From Candidatus Methanocomedens sp. (GTDB lineage: Archaea; Halobacteriota; Methanosarcinia; Methanosarcinales; Methanocomedenaceae), in contig QBUR01000146.1 of NCBI GenBank assembly GCA_013374385.1, positions 1 to 7,777 of the forward strand: a stretch of DNA of 7,777 nucleotides, given 5' to 3'. The translations under genes and the position numbers were made by a program. The first letter of the stretch is position 1. Each line of letters starts with the position of its first letter. The notes below the pieces were generated by a model. It ran no database searches, was not told the origin of the DNA, and worked only from the letters and a program-made list of their open reading frames with translations. Shown one piece after another: positions 6,715 to 7,777 of this stretch.

Positions 6715-7248
6715 ATGATACCCAGGACAAAGCTGTGGCTGACCGAAGATGGAAAAACATTGATGGGCGAAGGGAAGGCTGCACTTTTATACGCCATTGA
6801 TGAAGAAGGTTCGTTGAACAAAGCATGTCTGAAGGTCAATATTTCATATAAACATGCATGGCTTATGTTGAAGAGTATTGAGAAAAATTCCGGGAAGGAG
6901 ATTGTTACAAGTATTCGCGGCGGAAAGGACCAGGGTACGTTTTTAACTGATTATGCAAGGGAGATTCTTAAGGAGTACGAATCGCAGAAGAACATTATCA
7001 GTGAAACTTTAGATGATGAGACGTTCTGGGAAGGGGTGGGACTGAAGATCACGGCTCGCAACCAGATGCTTGGGGAGGTTATCGATGTTGAGGAAGGGGA
7101 TGTGATCTCTAAGGTCAGGATATTGATCGAGCCTGTCGTGGTAACTTCATTGGTAACAAAGGAAGCTGTGGATAAGCTGGATATTAAAAAGGGTGACGAG
7201 GTCTATGCGGTCGTCAAATCTACGGAAGTGATGATCGGGAAAAAGTGA
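6715..7248 (+). CDS. modE: ModE-like molybdate/tungstate-responsive regulator (winged helix plus one Mop/TOBE domain)
   Basis: A 177-residue protein with the two halves of a ModE regulator. The N-terminal LysR-like winged helix-turn-helix covers about residues 5-90: GEGKAALLYAIDEEGSLNKA, then VNISYKHAWLMLKSIE (recognition helix), RGGKDQGTFLTDYAREIL (wing and following helix). Residues 112-175 form a Mop domain, starting with the ARNQMLGEVIDVEEG signature and ending AVVKSTEVMIGK. E. coli ModE is about 262 residues and has two Mop units; this one has one, so the oxyanion site would have to form between subunits. It is the last gene of the wtpABC operon, 25 bases after wtpC. This placement predicts autoregulation, with the wtpA upstream inverted repeat as a candidate site. 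Whether it senses molybdate, tungstate or both, and whether it represses or activates, cannot be told. Confidence 0.85.
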   Translation: MIPRTKLWLTEDGKTLMGEGKAALLYAIDEEGSLNKACLKVNISYKHAWLMLKSIEKNSGKEIVTSIRGGKDQGTFLTDYAREILKEYESQKNIISETLDDETFWEGVGLKITARNQMLGEVIDVEEGDVISKVRILIEPVVVTSLVTKEAVDKLDIKKGDEVYAVVKSTEVMIGKK

Positions 7249-7280
7249 AAGTGCTTCTGAGGCTGCAAGAATATAACGAT

Positions 7281-7312
7281 AAATGGAATATATAATCCAT
7301 TTTAACATTTTT
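7281..7312 (+). terminator. Hairpin plus T-runs after the wtp operon, probable terminator
   Basis: AAATGGA (7281-7287) pairs perfectly with TCCATTT (7296-7302) around an 8-base A/T loop. It is followed by T-rich DNA (TTTT at 7300-7303, TTTTT at 7308-7312), the kind of sequence at which archaeal RNA polymerase stops. It lies 32 bases after the modE-like stop in the gap between two convergent genes. The minus-strand side has fewer T-runs, so it mainly suits the plus-strand operon. Confidence 0.5.
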
Positions 7313-7357
7313 CTGTGTGGTTATCACCCAAGATAGGTTTATATGACCATCCAGACC

Positions 7358-7777
7358 TTACGCATAACGATTTTGAACATTATTACTCTTCTCATTTACA
7401 TACGATTTTACGATATCAGCATATTCCCGTACCATATATCCAGGAATGCCTGTAAAAAATGATATCTCCCTATCACTGTATCCTGACAGATATAGTTTTT
7501 CAACGCGTGTTCCATTCTTGATATATCTATCATTAGACTCTGTCGTGTGATCTATTAGACGAGCATTCTCAGATGTGGGGATTTTTTTCTTATAATTATG
7601 GAATGCTAATCTCTTATGGGTAAGGAATTTCCTTATATCCATTTCAGTTCCAGCCCGTGGAACAATATCATTTTGGATTGTTGAATTATAATCTCTCAAA
7701 AACAGGGTTTTCCGAAAATTTCTTATATTAAGCGAAAACGGACAGGAAATACTCCATAATACAAAGATACCTCCAAT
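7358..7777 (-). CDS. DUF1670-like protein, C-terminal region; frame open at right edge
   Basis: The frame ends with TAA at 7360-7358 and stays open to base 7777 (139 codons), without any ATG near its right end. A TTG at 7699 is possible but has no ribosome-binding support, so I take the gene as entering from outside the window, or as 5'-degraded. IVPRAGTEMDIRKFLTHKR, then RYIKNGTRVEKLYLSGYSDR and TGIPGYMVREYADI, resemble the C-terminus of archaeal DUF1670 proteins: a conserved R-G-x-x-x-D-I turn, a TH(K/R) start of the next helix and two helix-turn-helix-like segments. This suggests DNA binding, but the family's function is unknown. The first 25 or so codons from the edge do not resemble the family as far as I can recall. 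The gene and its flank are more AT-rich than the wtp operon. Confidence 0.55.
   Translation of the reverse strand: MGGIFVLWSISCPFSLNIRNFRKTLFLRDYNSTIQNDIVPRAGTEMDIRKFLTHKRLAFHNYKKKIPTSENARLIDHTTESNDRYIKNGTRVEKLYLSGYSDREISFFTGIPGYMVREYADIVKSYVNEKSNNVQNRYA

Noticed and set aside
7281..7302. Small inverted repeat as a mobile-element end or attachment site
   Set aside because: No matching copy elsewhere in the window and no transposase or integrase; its position and T-runs fit a terminator better.

Overview
The window looks like chromosomal DNA of a euryarchaeon, most likely from the Methanosarcinales or a related methane-metabolising lineage (methanogen or ANME-type). The signs are a Wtp-type tungstate/molybdate transporter, a one-Mop ModE-like regulator, a TIGR03663/Agl23-type membrane protein, a PGF-CTERM-like surface-protein anchor, a DUF1670-type protein, TATA-like boxes and several starts without a Shine-Dalgarno sequence. 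No tRNA, rRNA, CRISPR array, transposase or terminal inverted repeats were seen.

Left part (1-3470, all minus strand). Transcribed right to left: a TIGR03663/Agl23-like multi-membrane protein (3470-1845); 23 bases later an FAD/NAD(P)-binding oxidoreductase of the protoporphyrinogen oxidase/UDP-galactopyranose mutase-like superfamily (1821-526); then a decayed 3' remnant of a PGF-CTERM-type surface protein (about 528-283); then the 5' end of an archaeal ATPase that runs off the left edge (286-1). The first two look like an operon for surface glycan or polyisoprenyl-linked sugar work. The remnant is in three frames and was found only by reading across frameshifts. Its stop codon overlaps the ATPase start.

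Centre (3471-7248, plus strand). A divergent intergenic region leads into a complete tungstate/molybdate ABC transporter operon: wtpA (lipoprotein binding protein, start moved to 3696), a strong hairpin in the wtpA-wtpB gap, wtpB (permease), wtpC (ATPase, overlapping wtpB by 14 bases) and a ModE-like winged-helix/Mop regulator. The expected circuit is that WtpA captures the oxyanion outside the cell, WtpB and WtpC import it, and the regulator senses it and adjusts transcription. An inverted repeat directly before the wtpA start is a candidate operator. The metal would serve the molybdopterin or tungstopterin enzymes of this metabolism, such as formylmethanofuran dehydrogenase; this last link is inference.

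Right part (7249-7777). After a probable terminator hairpin in an AT-rich gap comes a minus-strand DUF1670-like C-terminal region (7357 side to the edge). Its frame stays open to the right end, so it is probably partial or 5'-degraded.

I see no clearly new multi-gene system. The most useful non-obvious signals are the frameshifted PGF-CTERM remnant with a 14-base offset repeat, the wtpA-wtpB hairpin and the inverted repeat at the wtpA start.
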